Source: Chitinophaga sp. MM2321 | GTDB taxonomy: Bacteria; Bacteroidota; Bacteroidia; Chitinophagales; Chitinophagaceae | DNA length: 64,000 nucleotides | Direction of reading: 5' to 3' | NCBI RefSeq assembly: GCF_964033635.1 | Contig: NZ_OZ035533.1 | Coordinates: forward strand, 2,356,001-2,420,000 | In this document: piece by piece, positions 44,952 through 52,804 of the stretch | Position numbering within the stretch: position 1 is the stretch's first letter | Layout: each line of letters starts with the position of its first letter | Program-made: the position numbers and the translations under genes | Notes under the pieces: generated by a model | Seen by the model: the letters and a program-made list of their open reading frames with translations, nothing else | The model's database searches: none | What the model was told of the DNA's origin: nothing

Positions 44952-45736
44952 CAGCTAAGAGATTTTAATTTTTCTTCGTAAAGCTCCTTCTGAAAAGGCT
45001 GGATATATTGTTTCAGTGCTTCCAATTCCTTAATGGTTGTGGTGTCTTGTATTAATAGTCCAATCCTTTCAGCTTCTATTTCTTGTGGAGTCTTCTTTGT
45101 TTCGTTAATGGTGGTTGAGACGATCTTGGCGTCGATGTCTTGTACATCCCCATCGGATATTTCACTTCCTGTTACGGTATAGAACAGCCAAGCACGAGCT
45201 TTCCGTGTTGCTTTTCCTATAACGCCGTCCGTCCCCATGAATGCATTGACCTTAATTGGGAAGTCAATATCCTGCTCTTCCGAAACGCCGCCGTACGTCC
45301 ATTGAATTTTCATTACGATTGCAGCTGACTTTTCACCGACTCTCGGTAATTGTGGAATAATCTTCCAGGAAAGGCCACTAATGTTAGATAGTAAGTAACC
45401 AAAGCCCTCCTTTGTGATGTATGAGTTTCCGGCGATAATATTAAATTGATTACCGAAAGGCTGGACGCCCATTAGAACGGCTTCGACAAGGCAATTCTTA
45501 ACCGCTTCCTCGGGGTAGCCTCCGTCTTTATCTTTGTCGGTTTTGAAACCAAGTTTGTTTCCCTGAAGTGCCATAATCGGCTTCATGTATTCAGGGGTAA
45601 GCAACTTCTTCAATTCTTGCACCGCACTTGCTATCATATATGCTTTTTCGAAACCGAGTAATTTTTCAGAGGTTAGTACTTCCAGGACACTATTATTTAG
45701 CACCTTAGCAACCTCCATTGTTTTGTTCTTTTCCAT
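44951..45736 (-). CDS. recT: RecT-family single-strand annealing protein
   Basis: A 261-residue recombinase for homology-directed annealing. RecT/RecT-like hallmarks: LVEAVLMGVQPFGNQFNIIAGNSYITKEGFGYLL (the MGVQPFxNQxYfI...y.T..G core) and GVIGKATRKARAWLFYTVTGSEI. Predicted to coat single strands made by the downstream exonuclease. It follows a coiled-coil protein at 2 bp spacing, an arrangement frequent in Bacteroidota phages. Confidence 0.88.
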   Translation of the reverse strand: MEKNKTMEVAKVLNNSVLEVLTSEKLLGFEKAYMIASAVQELKKLLTPEYMKPIMALQGNKLGFKTDKDKDGGYPEEAVKNCLVEAVLMGVQPFGNQFNIIAGNSYITKEGFGYLLSNISGLSWKIIPQLPRVGEKSAAIVMKIQWTYGGVSEEQDIDFPIKVNAFMGTDGVIGKATRKARAWLFYTVTGSEISDGDVQDIDAKIVSTTINETKKTPQEIEAERIGLLIQDTTTIKELEALKQYIQPFQKELYEEKLKSLS

Positions 45737-45738
45737 TT

Positions 45739-46938
45739 TTATAAAGTCTTTATTTTATTAAGGATATGAGTTTGGATTTTCCCGAGCATTAATCGAACGT
45801 CATTCGCAATCTGTTGCGCACCTTCAGAGGTAACTTTGGGGAGGGCTATTGCGATTACATTGTTCGCCAGGTCCTGCAATTTTTCTTTATCAGGTCGCAG
45901 AGATTCTTGTCTTTCACCTTCTTTTTTAGCCTCTTCTGCCTCCTTCGTGATCCGATCATTTTCGGCTTTAATTTTTTCTTCCGCGTCTAATCGCGCCTTT
46001 CCCTCTCTTTCAATCCTTTCTTTTTCCAGCTGCCGGTCATATTCAACAATACCAGCCCTCCGTTCTTGCAGGAAGGTGTCCCATTCTTCAGGTGTTTTGT
46101 AATCCAGGTCGTAGGAAGAGGCTATTGACCGACCTTTATAGGTTATGGAATTAAATTCTTTTATACCGCCAAGGTCAATAAGCTGGTTGGCTCGTGATGC
46201 AATGCGAAGGCTTCTAGCGGTTTCTGCCTGTTTCTCAGACTCCTCTTTGAGGATGCGTTCTTTCTCTTCCTGCCTTTTTCGTATTTCTTCCTGTTCCGCT
46301 CTGAATGCAGCTTCGCGCTCCTCTTGCTCTTTTTTAAGTTTCTCAAGGCGCGCGGCTTCTTGTTTTAGCTTCTCGGACTCCTCGGCACGAAGACGTTCTG
46401 TCTCTGCCTTGGCCTGTTCGTCTTTTATTTTCTCGGATTGAACAGCGGAGAGGAAGTCGCTAAAGGGCCTCTCGTCCATCAGGCCAATTTTTTCATTATC
46501 GATTGTCATGTGCTTAATGGAATAATTTTGCCCATCGAATACCATTCCCGCTGTTATGATCGCCGCTACACGATTATTGAACCTTTCTTTTGCTTTTTGT
46601 GCCTCTTGCTGACGGATGCGCTCTTTTTCCTGTTCGATTTTATCCTCTTCGGACTGCAGGTGATCTTCGATAGGGGATAGCTCGGATATGATTCTTTTCT
46701 TTTCGGAATTTACTGTCCGTTGCCATATCAATGCGTCTTCGTTCAGGTCTTTGGCAACTTTTTCGACTTCGATACGCTTCCTTTTTATAACCATCCTGGC
46801 TTCGTGGACTTCTTTAAGGCCTTCTTTATCATCCATGCCTGAAATGGTCATCGGCATATATTTCTGTTTCGCCTCGGCTATCCAGCTATCGGTTACGTTG
46901 AATTTTTGGAGTTCAGTATTGATTAATTCTTTTTCCAT
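45739..46938 (-). CDS. Phage coiled-coil protein upstream of recT
   Basis: A 399-residue, highly charged protein. A globular N-terminus (~1-110, with VTDSWIAEAKQKYMPMTISG, EVHEARMVIKRKRIEVEKVAKDLNEDAL) precedes a long continuous coiled coil (~115-235 and ~300-345, E/K/R/Q-rich) and a small C-terminal domain (LQDLANNVIAIALPKVTSEGAQQIANDV). Similar genes often precede recT in Bacteroidota phages; the role is not known, possibly a structural partner of the recombinase or replisome. Confidence 0.75.
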   Translation of the reverse strand: MEKELINTELQKFNVTDSWIAEAKQKYMPMTISGMDDKEGLKEVHEARMVIKRKRIEVEKVAKDLNEDALIWQRTVNSEKKRIISELSPIEDHLQSEEDKIEQEKERIRQQEAQKAKERFNNRVAAIITAGMVFDGQNYSIKHMTIDNEKIGLMDERPFSDFLSAVQSEKIKDEQAKAETERLRAEESEKLKQEAARLEKLKKEQEEREAAFRAEQEEIRKRQEEKERILKEESEKQAETARSLRIASRANQLIDLGGIKEFNSITYKGRSIASSYDLDYKTPEEWDTFLQERRAGIVEYDRQLEKERIEREGKARLDAEEKIKAENDRITKEAEEAKKEGERQESLRPDKEKLQDLANNVIAIALPKVTSEGAQQIANDVRLMLGKIQTHILNKIKTL

Positions 46939-46992
46939 ACTTTTGCTCTGTTTTTAAGTTTGTAATTTGGCATCGGCGGTAACCGGTGCCTT

Positions 46993-47253
46993 TTATTTTG
47001 TAATAGTATTTGTGTTAATTAAGTTCTCGCAGAACTGATCTGTTAGCTGCGATTGTAGGAAGTAGATATACGACCAACGCCCTTCACCAGGGATATCGAC
47101 ATTTTCTTTGTCTGCGTCTGTGATCAATCCGGTTTGAAACATGAAGAATTGTACCTCTTCAGCCGAGAAAGTTTCTTTTCGTACCTCTGCTCCATCTAAC
47201 CAGGATATTTCAAGTGAGCCGATTGTTGTCATTTTCTTTGATAGGATCTGCAT
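46993..47253 (-). CDS. Small phage hypothetical protein
   Basis: An 86-residue protein, using the ATG at 47253 (MQILSKKMTTIGSLEISW); the longer open frame to 47355 would overlap the Cys-rich gene. It has a beta-rich start (IGSLEISWLDGAEVRKETFSAEEVQFFMFQTG) and a GEGRWSYIYFLQSQLTDQF end. Not recognised. Confidence 0.55.
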   Translation of the reverse strand: MQILSKKMTTIGSLEISWLDGAEVRKETFSAEEVQFFMFQTGLITDADKENVDIPGEGRWSYIYFLQSQLTDQFCENLINTNTITK

Positions 47254-47278
47254 GGCTAGGTATTTTAGGATGTGATTA

Positions 47279-48043
47279 TTATTCTGCGGCGGATAATTTT
47301 GCCTCTTCTTCAGCACACTTTTCGATATGCCGCATGGCCTTTGCGTTCGTTTCATAAAACCTCACTGGACTTACTCTTATTGGAGAAGAGGCTTTTAAAA
47401 TTTGCATAGCAGCAAATACAGTAGATGTTTGATCTTCCAAGGCGTACCCCTCTTTTCCGGCTAAGTGTACAGCCCATCCGGCCCAACAATGAGTGGTGTT
47501 GCATGCGTGCCATGTGCCCATATCGAAAGCGCCAGGTTCTTTTACGGCCGCCAAAATCGACTGGTGGATATTCTGTATTACAGGAACCGTGAATCCGGCG
47601 TGTTGGGTGGTCTCTTTCGGTTCTTTTTTTTCAGTTTCACCGGAGCAATCGGAGCAACGGGAGCAACCGGAGCAATCGGAGCAATCGGAGCAACGGGAGC
47701 AACCGGAGCAATCGGAGCAACGGGAGCAACCGGAGCAATCGGAGCAATCGGAGCAACGGGAGCAACCGGAGCAATCGGAGCAACGGGAGCAACCGGAGCA
47801 ATCGGAGCAACCGGAGCAATCGGAGCAACGGGAGCAACCGGAGCAATCGGAGCAACGGGAGCAACCGGAGCAACCGGAGCAATCGGAGCAACGGGAGCAA
47901 TCGGAGCAATTCCAACAGCCTTCATTGCTTTCGTTGTCAGCCTTCCAATTTGGGCGCATTGCGGCGAACGTTTTATTCACGCCGTTTTCTGTTTTATCTT
48001 CCCGTTGAAGGAAGTCGGAGTATGAATCGTAGATTCTTGTCAT
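47279..48043 (-). CDS. Phage protein with 30 tandem Cys-Ser-X triplets and a conserved C-terminal domain
   Basis: A 254-residue protein. Residues 1-45 form a short polar region; residues 46-135 are thirty consecutive Cys-Ser-(Asp/Arg/Gly) triplets, ordered mainly Arg-Asp-Gly; residues ~136-254 are a globular domain with [35 protein letters not shown] and [29 protein letters not shown] recall related phage proteins that pair this C-terminal block with other short-period solenoid repeats; the function is unknown. Cys at every third residue could support a beta-solenoid, metal binding or disulfide network. The triplets are coded almost homogeneously (TGC TCC plus GAT/CGT/GGT), showing repeat expansion. 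Confidence 0.85.
   Translation of the reverse strand: MTRIYDSYSDFLQREDKTENGVNKTFAAMRPNWKADNESNEGCWNCSDCSRCSDCSGCSGCSRCSDCSGCSRCSDCSGCSDCSGCSRCSDCSGCSRCSDCSDCSGCSRCSDCSGCSRCSDCSDCSGCSRCSDCSGETEKKEPKETTQHAGFTVPVIQNIHQSILAAVKEPGAFDMGTWHACNTTHCWAGWAVHLAGKEGYALEDQTSTVFAAMQILKASSPIRVSPVRFYETNAKAMRHIEKCAEEEAKLSAAE
47639..47908 (-). repeat. Minisatellite: 30 copies of a 9-bp unit within the Cys-Ser-X gene
   Basis: 270 bp made only of three 9-mers, on the plus strand atcggagca, acgggagca and accggagca, giving Asp, Arg and Gly triplets. Higher-order groups R-D-G (27 bp), R-D-D-G (36 bp) and R-D-G-D-G are visible. Unit gain or loss keeps the frame. Confidence 0.95.
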
Positions 48044-48101
48044 TTTTATTGTATTTTTGATTTGAAGAATAGTTGTTGAATTTTCCGATTTGCTCTATTC
48101 T

Positions 48102-48130
48102 GCCCGGACGCGCCACGTTCGGGCTTTTTT
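48102..48130. terminator. Hairpin terminator downstream of the 33-residue membrane protein
   Basis: GCCCGGACG (48102-48110) pairs with CGTTCGGGC (48116-48124) with one G-U and a 5-nt loop; a T-tract lies on the plus-strand side. It follows the leftward small gene immediately; orientation of the T-tract favours the plus strand, so it may act in both directions. Confidence 0.6.
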
Positions 48131-48230
48131 ATATAGAGATTACTGCTTTTATAACTTCGTAGGCAGACCAGGCAATAAGCCCGACAAAAGCCCACTGTGT
48201 TAATTCGATTAATATATTTTGTCGTTTCAT
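48129..48230 (-). CDS. 33-residue single-pass membrane protein
   Basis: A tiny frame reads MKRQNILIELTQWAFVGLIA and then WSAYEVIKAVISI: one predicted membrane helix (~residues 10-30) with a basic N-terminus. It lies in line with other leftward genes, and phage small membrane proteins of this size are common. Support is positional and compositional only. Confidence 0.45.
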   Translation of the reverse strand: MKRQNILIELTQWAFVGLIAWSAYEVIKAVISI

Positions 48231-48643
48231 ACGGTGTTTTTTGGAGTTGCAATGCAGAAGGGGGAAGTAATGCAATCCTTCTGCATTGCAATTCTGAATT
48301 TGTTAGTGAGCCGCAAAGTGTATGCGGTTATCGCCCCTACTCGCTATCGAAAGCCACGGCTAAACCGATAGGGCCAAGTGAAGCAGGAAAAAGTATCAGC
48401 AAAAAACCTACTTCAAATGTGTTGTGGATCGTACCTGTCGTTCGCGTTTCCGACTCTCTCCGTAATTATTCTCCAGCAGGCAACGGCACCTGTTAATTCT
48501 GGTCGACACAATCCACAATATTTTATATTCAATGAACTTTCAAATTATTTCCAGCTGTAGAAACAGCCGGAGGTGCTATTTATCCCTATACCTCTATGAA
48601 AATGTCTTTTGGTAAAGCAGGGCCGGGATCAGCCCCGCATAAC
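48231..48643. other. 413-bp region without gene, with strong hairpin
   Basis: No protein-like frame was found on either strand. A 15-bp perfect stem (48247-48261 with 48277-48291, TTGCAATGCAGAAGG type) lies ~20 bp upstream of the 33-residue gene. Two near copies of a CACAATCCACAA / GATCCACAACAC-like motif occur on the minus strand. It could be an early leader, an RNA gene or a remnant. Confidence 0.45.
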
Positions 48644-48919
48644 CTATAACTGCTTTGTCGTATTCTTTAATTCCTTTTCAACTTCCGGTAGGTCGTCCTT
48701 CCCTCGTACCTTCTTTCCCCATCCACCTCTTTCGTCCGGCTCATAATCACCGCCCAGACCACAGCTACAATAAGAATGCACACAAGATTTGCAGTAAGGC
48801 TGTCCAGATGTTTTATTAAATCGTACATGTTCTTTGTTTATGCGGAAGAAATAATTTGTAACGATGAATGCGATCAACACAATTACCGCTGCGGGAATAA
48901 TAAGGACGTACCAGATCAT
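48644..48919 (-). CDS. Membrane-anchored Cys-rich small phage protein
   Basis: A 91-residue protein. One N-terminal membrane helix (MIWYVLIIPAAVIVLIAFIV) is followed by CKSCVHSYCSCG, a Cys cluster resembling a small zinc knuckle, and an acidic/basic tail. Function unknown. It overlaps the next gene start by 4 nt. Confidence 0.6.
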   Translation of the reverse strand: MIWYVLIIPAAVIVLIAFIVTNYFFRINKEHVRFNKTSGQPYCKSCVHSYCSCGLGGDYEPDERGGWGKKVRGKDDLPEVEKELKNTTKQL

Positions 48920-49158
48920 TGTTCTGCATTTAGGGCGGTGATCAATGCGTCGGCATATATAACGGCATCATGGGCTATGTCGTCTGCAGCTGTGAGGTTA
49001 TGCCTGCCCAAGGAGGCAATAAGCCCCTGCATAGCCCTTGATACCAGTTCTGCGCGGACGGAAAGACCAAAATCATTTGTCCGAATTTCGATCGCGCCGT
49101 TTCCGTGGTTTATGGATTCAATAGAAGGGTACGCCGGATGGTTTGGATCTATTTTCAT
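48916..49158 (-). CDS. Small phage hypothetical protein
   Basis: An 80-residue protein, not recognised; the first half is polar (IDPNHPAYPSIESINHGNGAIEIRTNDFGLSVRAEL) and the second half helical. It is linked on both sides by 4-nt start/stop overlaps. Confidence 0.55.
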   Translation of the reverse strand: MKIDPNHPAYPSIESINHGNGAIEIRTNDFGLSVRAELVSRAMQGLIASLGRHNLTAADDIAHDAVIYADALITALNAEQ

Positions 49159-49400
49159 ACAGTAAAATTTGAAGCGTGAATTGATTCGATTTCGTCCATA
49201 ATAGCGTGGTAAGAGTTTAAAGAGAGCTGAGCCAGGGTAGAGTATAAGTCCAGGTTACTTTCGTACTTTCCACGCAGCATCTTATTTCCTTCGTGCAGTA
49301 ATTTTTCATTCTCTCTTGCGAGTGTCACGCGAACGGAGTACAGCTTTATTTCCTTAGAGGCTAAAGCGAGCAGTGTTGCGAGTTGATTATACTGGTCCAT
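49155..49400 (-). CDS. Small phage helical protein
   Basis: An 81-residue, all-helical protein (LATLLALASKEIKLYSVRVTLARENEKLLHEGNKMLRGKYE) with weak coiled-coil character; not recognised. It is coupled to its downstream gene by a 4-nt overlap. Confidence 0.55.
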   Translation of the reverse strand: MDQYNQLATLLALASKEIKLYSVRVTLARENEKLLHEGNKMLRGKYESNLDLYSTLAQLSLNSYHAIMDEIESIHASNFTV

Positions 49401-49404
49401 GGCT

Positions 49405-49521
49405 TTAATCTTTACCGGTGAAGAAATCCCGCATATGACTAACGAAACCCATTTTGTAAAGTCCGAAAAGGGCCAGAAGCGTACCGAGTATCATGTAGTC
49501 TGTTAAGGTTGTTACGAGCAT
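49405..49521 (-). CDS. 38-residue membrane protein
   Basis: A short frame reads MLVTTLTDYMILGTLLALFG followed by LYKMGFVSHMRDFFTGKD: one membrane helix and a basic, amphipathic tail. It fits the gap between two leftward genes exactly. Support is positional. Confidence 0.5.
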   Translation of the reverse strand: MLVTTLTDYMILGTLLALFGLYKMGFVSHMRDFFTGKD

Positions 49522-49554
49522 GTTATAAGATATTAGACGTTATTAGAGATATTA

Positions 49555-49836
49555 TTAGAGTTCTATTAGAGCGTGTCTTATTTCTGCCAGCACTTCTTCG
49601 TCAATGTCAAAATCACTTAGCTGGTATATTGTATCCTCCAGGTCCTGCGGTTCCGCGTCGTTCCTTTTAAAGAACTCTCGGGCTTTTGTCTCGTCTGCTC
49701 TGTGAGCTTCGTTAAGGAAGAAAGTAGGCTCTGTGAACGGCCCTTCCCCACGAAGGGTAAGCACCGGTATATCGTAGTGACTTACTTCTTCCGAACAATC
49801 CTGTATCCAGGCGGTGTGGATGGTGGGAGAGAGCAT
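49555..49836 (-). CDS. Acidic small phage protein
   Basis: A 93-residue acidic protein, not recognised (EEVSHYDIPVLTLRGEGPFTEPTFFLNEAHRADETKAREFFKR, then DLEDTIYQLSDFDIDEEVLAEI). It lies 11 bp from the next leftward gene. Confidence 0.55.
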   Translation of the reverse strand: MLSPTIHTAWIQDCSEEVSHYDIPVLTLRGEGPFTEPTFFLNEAHRADETKAREFFKRNDAEPQDLEDTIYQLSDFDIDEEVLAEIRHALIEL

Positions 49837-49847
49837 ATCGGAGAATA

Positions 49848-50054
49848 TTAAAGTGTTGAGATTCTGTTGTTGAATCGTGGTTTTGTTATACCGGTCACAT
49901 TGTATTGCTCCATGAATGCCACCCTGTTGCCCCTATAATCTGTTGAGCGGCTTTCAAGCAATATTTCGATAGCTTGATCTAGATTATCGGCCAGCAGACT
50001 GGTGATGTGTATCAATCCGGACGGAACTTTCTTATATAACTGGAAACGATTCAT
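49848..50054 (-). CDS. Small phage hypothetical protein
   Basis: A 68-residue protein starting MNRFQLYKKVPSGLIHITSLLADNLDQAIEILLESR; not recognised. It lies between the regulator gene and the early array. Confidence 0.5.
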   Translation of the reverse strand: MNRFQLYKKVPSGLIHITSLLADNLDQAIEILLESRSTDYRGNRVAFMEQYNVTGITKPRFNNRISTL

Positions 50055-50072
50055 ATTAAGGAGTATTAAGAG

Positions 50073-50288
50073 TTAGAGATTATGTATCTGTTTATCTATT
50101 GCTGCTTTTTCTTTCCGCGCTTTTGCTATCACTTTCCCCAGCTCCGTCATCTTCTTTACTTTCTTACTTTTCCCGTTCACAAAGCGCCAAACAACTACAC
50201 GGCTTATATTATATTCTTTACAGATAGAAGAGATATTCACTTTCTCAAACAGCTCCTTAAACTCTTTTCTCTTTTTGTCTGTTAACAT
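50073..50288 (-). CDS. Cro-like HTH protein at the head of the leftward arm
   Basis: A 71-residue protein from the ATG at 50288 (a longer open frame to 50486 has an implausible hydrophobic start and overlaps the divergent gene). It contains a helix-turn-helix (FEKVNISSICKEYNISRVVVWRFVNGKSKKVKKMTELGKVI). Placed head-to-head with the rightward HTH gene and first in the leftward lytic arm, it is a candidate early regulator. Confidence 0.65.
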   Translation of the reverse strand: MLTDKKRKEFKELFEKVNISSICKEYNISRVVVWRFVNGKSKKVKKMTELGKVIAKARKEKAAIDKQIHNL

Positions 50289-50317
50289 CTCATTAGGATT
50301 TATGCGTATTTGTACTG

Positions 50318-50347
50318 ATTGTCGAATTATCGTTTGTTGTATCTTTG
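50318..50347 (+). promoter_or_regulatory. Promoter of the rightward repressor-like gene
   Basis: TATCTTTG at 50340-50347 matches TAnnTTTG exactly, with ATTG at 50318-50321 spaced 18 bp upstream. The 44-bp leader leads to the ATG at 50391. Operator-like dyads between the divergent genes are not evident by eye. Confidence 0.65.
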
Positions 50348-50390
50348 TTTCTCGTATGTTTCTTCTGTGTTTCTCAATTGTTACACAAAT

Positions 50391-50867
50391 ATGAGAGAAA
50401 TAAGAGAGAAAAACAAATATTTTGAGAGAAAAATTAAAACAATTATTGAAACAATGTTGCAAAAACCAGAAGATATAAGACAGCAAAGGTTTTTGGATGA
50501 AGTGAATAAGCTGAATTTGCGGTTTCCGGGTAGGGAGATAGTGAAAGCGACTGGCTATAACTCTGGTGTTGTGAGTGAATATTTGAATAGCAAAAAAAAT
50601 GTTAGTGAGAGATTTTTGAGAGAGTTTTGTAAGGCATTCAATCTGGATTTTACGGAAATATTCACAGAGAAGCCTGCTCCTCCGGGCGATCCAATAAACA
50701 GGGAGAGGGCATTAATTAAGGTGTTGTATCAGCGGGTTGCAAAACTGGAGGCTGAGAGATTAGGGATTTCTGTGGATGATGCTCTGGACGAACTGGATCG
50801 CGATACCACGATAGCTTGGTGGGACTTGGAAAAGGAGAAAGGGCAGGATTCGCCACAGGCTGAATAG
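50391..50867 (+). CDS. Repressor-like HTH protein of the prophage
   Basis: A 158-residue protein from the ATG at 50391 (50454 is an internal alternative). Residues ~35-90 resemble an XRE-type fold (LRFPGREIVKATGYNSGVVSEYLNSKKNVSERFLREFCKAFNLDF), with the C-terminal part helical (RALIKVLYQRVAKLEAERLG). Divergent from the Cro-like gene and directly downstream of a strong promoter, it is the best candidate for the lysogeny repressor. Confidence 0.7.
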   Translation: MREIREKNKYFERKIKTIIETMLQKPEDIRQQRFLDEVNKLNLRFPGREIVKATGYNSGVVSEYLNSKKNVSERFLREFCKAFNLDFTEIFTEKPAPPGDPINRERALIKVLYQRVAKLEAERLGISVDDALDELDRDTTIAWWDLEKEKGQDSPQAE

Positions 50868-50969
50868 ATTGAGTCTCTGTTTTGGTTGTTGGAGTTTTCT
50901 TCTTCTTCATAACGACGTTCTTTTACACAGGGATAAAAATACTAATAATTTTAGCAAAATTCACTTTTA

Positions 50970-50990
50970 CTACGCTCTATATCTGCGTAG
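50970..50990 (+). terminator. Hairpin after the repressor-like gene
   Basis: CTACGC (50970-50975) pairs with GCGTAG (50985-50990) around a 9-nt loop and is followed by CCCCATTTTT, about 100 bp after the stop. A weak terminator is plausible. Confidence 0.4.
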
Positions 50991-51052
50991 CCCCATTTTT
51001 CACATGAACGTGTTATTGGTTGACCTTTAAATAAACTCAATATTTACCCACT

Positions 51053-51607
51053 ATGAAGAAACTATTTTTTGCCCTGTTATTACAACTCCCTTTATTTGTT
51101 TTTGCACAAAACAATAACCCTTCACCTGAGTTTCCCAATTTTCCCGTAGACGATCAAAATATGATATCATATCAAGATGTTGTGAAAGTTGATAGTGCTG
51201 AGCAACAATCGCTTTATAATGCTGCTAAAAAGTGGTTTGTAACTTCTTTTGAAAACTCCAGGTATGTAATTCAATCAGATAATCCTCAATCGGGATCTGT
51301 TAGTGGTAGGGGGGCATATAGGCAAATGGTAGAGGCAAATCCCAGAGCTGCTATAAGAGTTGGTTTAGACCAGACTTATACCTTTCTCATTTCGATTGAA
51401 TGTAAGAATGGTCGATATAGATATGTGATAAATGATATCAAAGTTAATAACGAGCCTGCGGAGACTTTTGTAAGTCGTATGGTGAATAAGAAGAAACACA
51501 AAGCACTTGACTATGTTGCTGTTAACCATTTAAAAAATACATTTGGGGCGATTGAGGGTAATATTAAACAGGCAATGGTAAAGAATATGGCAAATGATAA
51601 TTGGTAA
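51053..51607 (+). CDS. Secreted DUF4468-like protein (lysogenic conversion candidate)
   Basis: A 184-residue exported protein: signal peptide MKKLFFALLLQLPLFVFAQ, then a mature part with VVKVDSAEQQSLYNAAKKWFVTSF, SVSGRGAYRQM and a YTFLISIECKNGRYRYVINDIKV strand pair, matching the DUF4468 (TBP-like fold) family of Bacteroidota secreted proteins. Such genes are not phage structural genes; its position behind the repressor suggests expression in the lysogen. Its role is unknown. Confidence 0.75.
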   Translation: MKKLFFALLLQLPLFVFAQNNNPSPEFPNFPVDDQNMISYQDVVKVDSAEQQSLYNAAKKWFVTSFENSRYVIQSDNPQSGSVSGRGAYRQMVEANPRAAIRVGLDQTYTFLISIECKNGRYRYVINDIKVNNEPAETFVSRMVNKKKHKALDYVAVNHLKNTFGAIEGNIKQAMVKNMANDNW

Positions 51608-51628
51608 ATATAAAATAGTATCTCGCAA

Positions 51629-52093
51629 ATGAAAAAATATATATTATATGTGCTGATTTTTATATCAGCCTCGTGTTTTGCACAAAACAAGAATATTAAT
51701 ACTCCTCAAGACCAGCCTTTTAAAGGTGCAAAAAAAATCAATTTAAGCTATCCAATATCCGGGGATTCGTTATTTACTTATATTTCCAAGTCTTTAATAA
51801 AAAGCGGATATGCAATATTGAGCCGGGATAAAGAGCTTGGTACTATCGCAACCGATGTGAAGCATATAAAATATATCGATTATAAGATGAATCTGGTAAT
51901 TAACGGTAATAAGGTGATAATTACAGGGCAAGGGAATACTGGCATTGGCATTAGGCTCGGATCTGTTTATTCAGAGCCCTCTTGGGTAGACATCGAATAC
52001 CGAGGGAAGGCGGATATGAGGCGGAGTGTATTTGATGATATGGTTCGGTTTGCGCAAACAACAATCCCGGAAACAATCGAATATTCGAGGTAA
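51629..52093 (+). CDS. Secreted protein paired with the DUF4468-like gene
   Basis: A 154-residue exported protein with signal MKKYILYVLIFISASCFAQ, 21 bp downstream of its neighbour and probably cotranscribed. The mature part has a beta-rich repeat-like fold (PISGDSLFTYISKSLIKSGYAILSRDKELGTIATDVKHIKYIDYKMNLVINGNKVIITGQG), reminiscent of the same TBP-like group. Likely a lysogen-expressed surface or periplasmic factor. Confidence 0.65.
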   Translation: MKKYILYVLIFISASCFAQNKNINTPQDQPFKGAKKINLSYPISGDSLFTYISKSLIKSGYAILSRDKELGTIATDVKHIKYIDYKMNLVINGNKVIITGQGNTGIGIRLGSVYSEPSWVDIEYRGKADMRRSVFDDMVRFAQTTIPETIEYSR

Positions 52094-52131
52094 AATATCA
52101 AACTGTTTTTTTATTTCTAAACACTATAACT

Positions 52132-52329
52132 ATGACAGAAGAGTTTAAAGTAGGGGATGTAGTCCGTATAAAAAGTGGTGGCCCATCTATGACGGTTGTA
52201 ACTGGCGGAAGCAATATGATTGACTTGATTTGGTTCAGCAAAATAAACCAGAACTATTTCTATTTAACAATAAGTATTAAATGTCTGGAAGTATCCAATG
52301 CTGACGAAACTGCTCCAAAGGCATATTAA
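52132..52329 (+). CDS. DUF2158 (YodC-like) small protein
   Basis: A 65-residue protein starting MTEEFKVGDVVRIKSGGPSMTV, the classic YodC/DUF2158 signature, with an I/W/F-rich middle. Family members are small beta-barrel-like proteins of unknown function often found in phages and mobile elements. Confidence 0.85.
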   Translation: MTEEFKVGDVVRIKSGGPSMTVVTGGSNMIDLIWFSKINQNYFYLTISIKCLEVSNADETAPKAY

Positions 52330-52378
52330 TATCCCTAAATGCTGCCCATGTATGTAATATGTGTTATAATCAGTTAAG

Positions 52379-52804
52379 ATGCGTAAAAAAGAGGATTTCA
52401 AAGCTGGGCTTCGCCGCCGGTATTTATCTGTGTTCGATGAGGTGCTGAGAAAGCTCAACGAAAAAGGGAAGGTCACTGAGGCTGAGATGTGCACATCCAT
52501 CGGGCTTCGCCGCGCGTCTATATATGATTTTCGCGCTGGACGGCGGGTACCCACCGTGGAGCAGGTGCTTATTATCTGCGACAAATATAATTATGAATTA
52601 GAATATGTAATCCGTGGGGAAGAGAAATTTAGCGTTAAACGTCCTGCGCCCGGCGCTACTATAGAAATGATCTATTGTGAACTTCAAGACCTGAAAGAAG
52701 TGCAAGAAAAGCAAATGGGCGCTCTTCTCGAAGGGTTGATCAAGCTAAAAGACAAAAACAACCCGCTCTCGCCCGACGATTTCTTGAAGATATTAGGACA
52801 ATAG
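52379..52804 (+). CDS. HTH regulator in the rightward arm
   Basis: A 141-residue protein with a helix-turn-helix (~residues 18-65: LRKLNEKGKVTEAEMCTSIGLRRASIYDFRAGRRVPTVEQVLIICDKYNYEL) and a helical C-terminus (LQDLKEVQEKQMGALLEGLIKLK) for oligomerisation. It is immediately upstream of a conserved operator-like element (52805-52840), so it may autoregulate and drive or repress the late arm. Confidence 0.75.
   Translation: MRKKEDFKAGLRRRYLSVFDEVLRKLNEKGKVTEAEMCTSIGLRRASIYDFRAGRRVPTVEQVLIICDKYNYELEYVIRGEEKFSVKRPAPGATIEMIYCELQDLKEVQEKQMGALLEGLIKLKDKNNPLSPDDFLKILGQ

Noticed and set aside
47639..47908. Possible CRISPR array
   Set aside because: Units are 9 bp with no unique spacers and lie inside a coding sequence.
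47578..47925. Ala-Pro-Ile/Val and Leu-Arg-Leu repeat frames on the minus strand
   Set aside because: Out-of-frame readings of the same minisatellite with no conserved flanks.
47465..48025. Collagen-like Gly-Ala-Ile/Thr open frame on the plus strand over the Cys-Ser-X tract
   Set aside because: It arises because a 9-bp repeat with no stop is open in every frame. The flanks are not protein-like, and the minus-strand frame has the conserved C-terminal domain and fits the gene direction.
48046..48291. 81-residue minus-strand frame
   Set aside because: Composition is not protein-like and it covers the hairpin; the 33-residue membrane frame at 48129-48230 is more plausible.
50289..50486. N-terminal extension of the leftward HTH gene to 50486
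   Set aside because: It would overlap the divergent regulator and its promoter; the ATG at 50288 gives a clean HTH protein.
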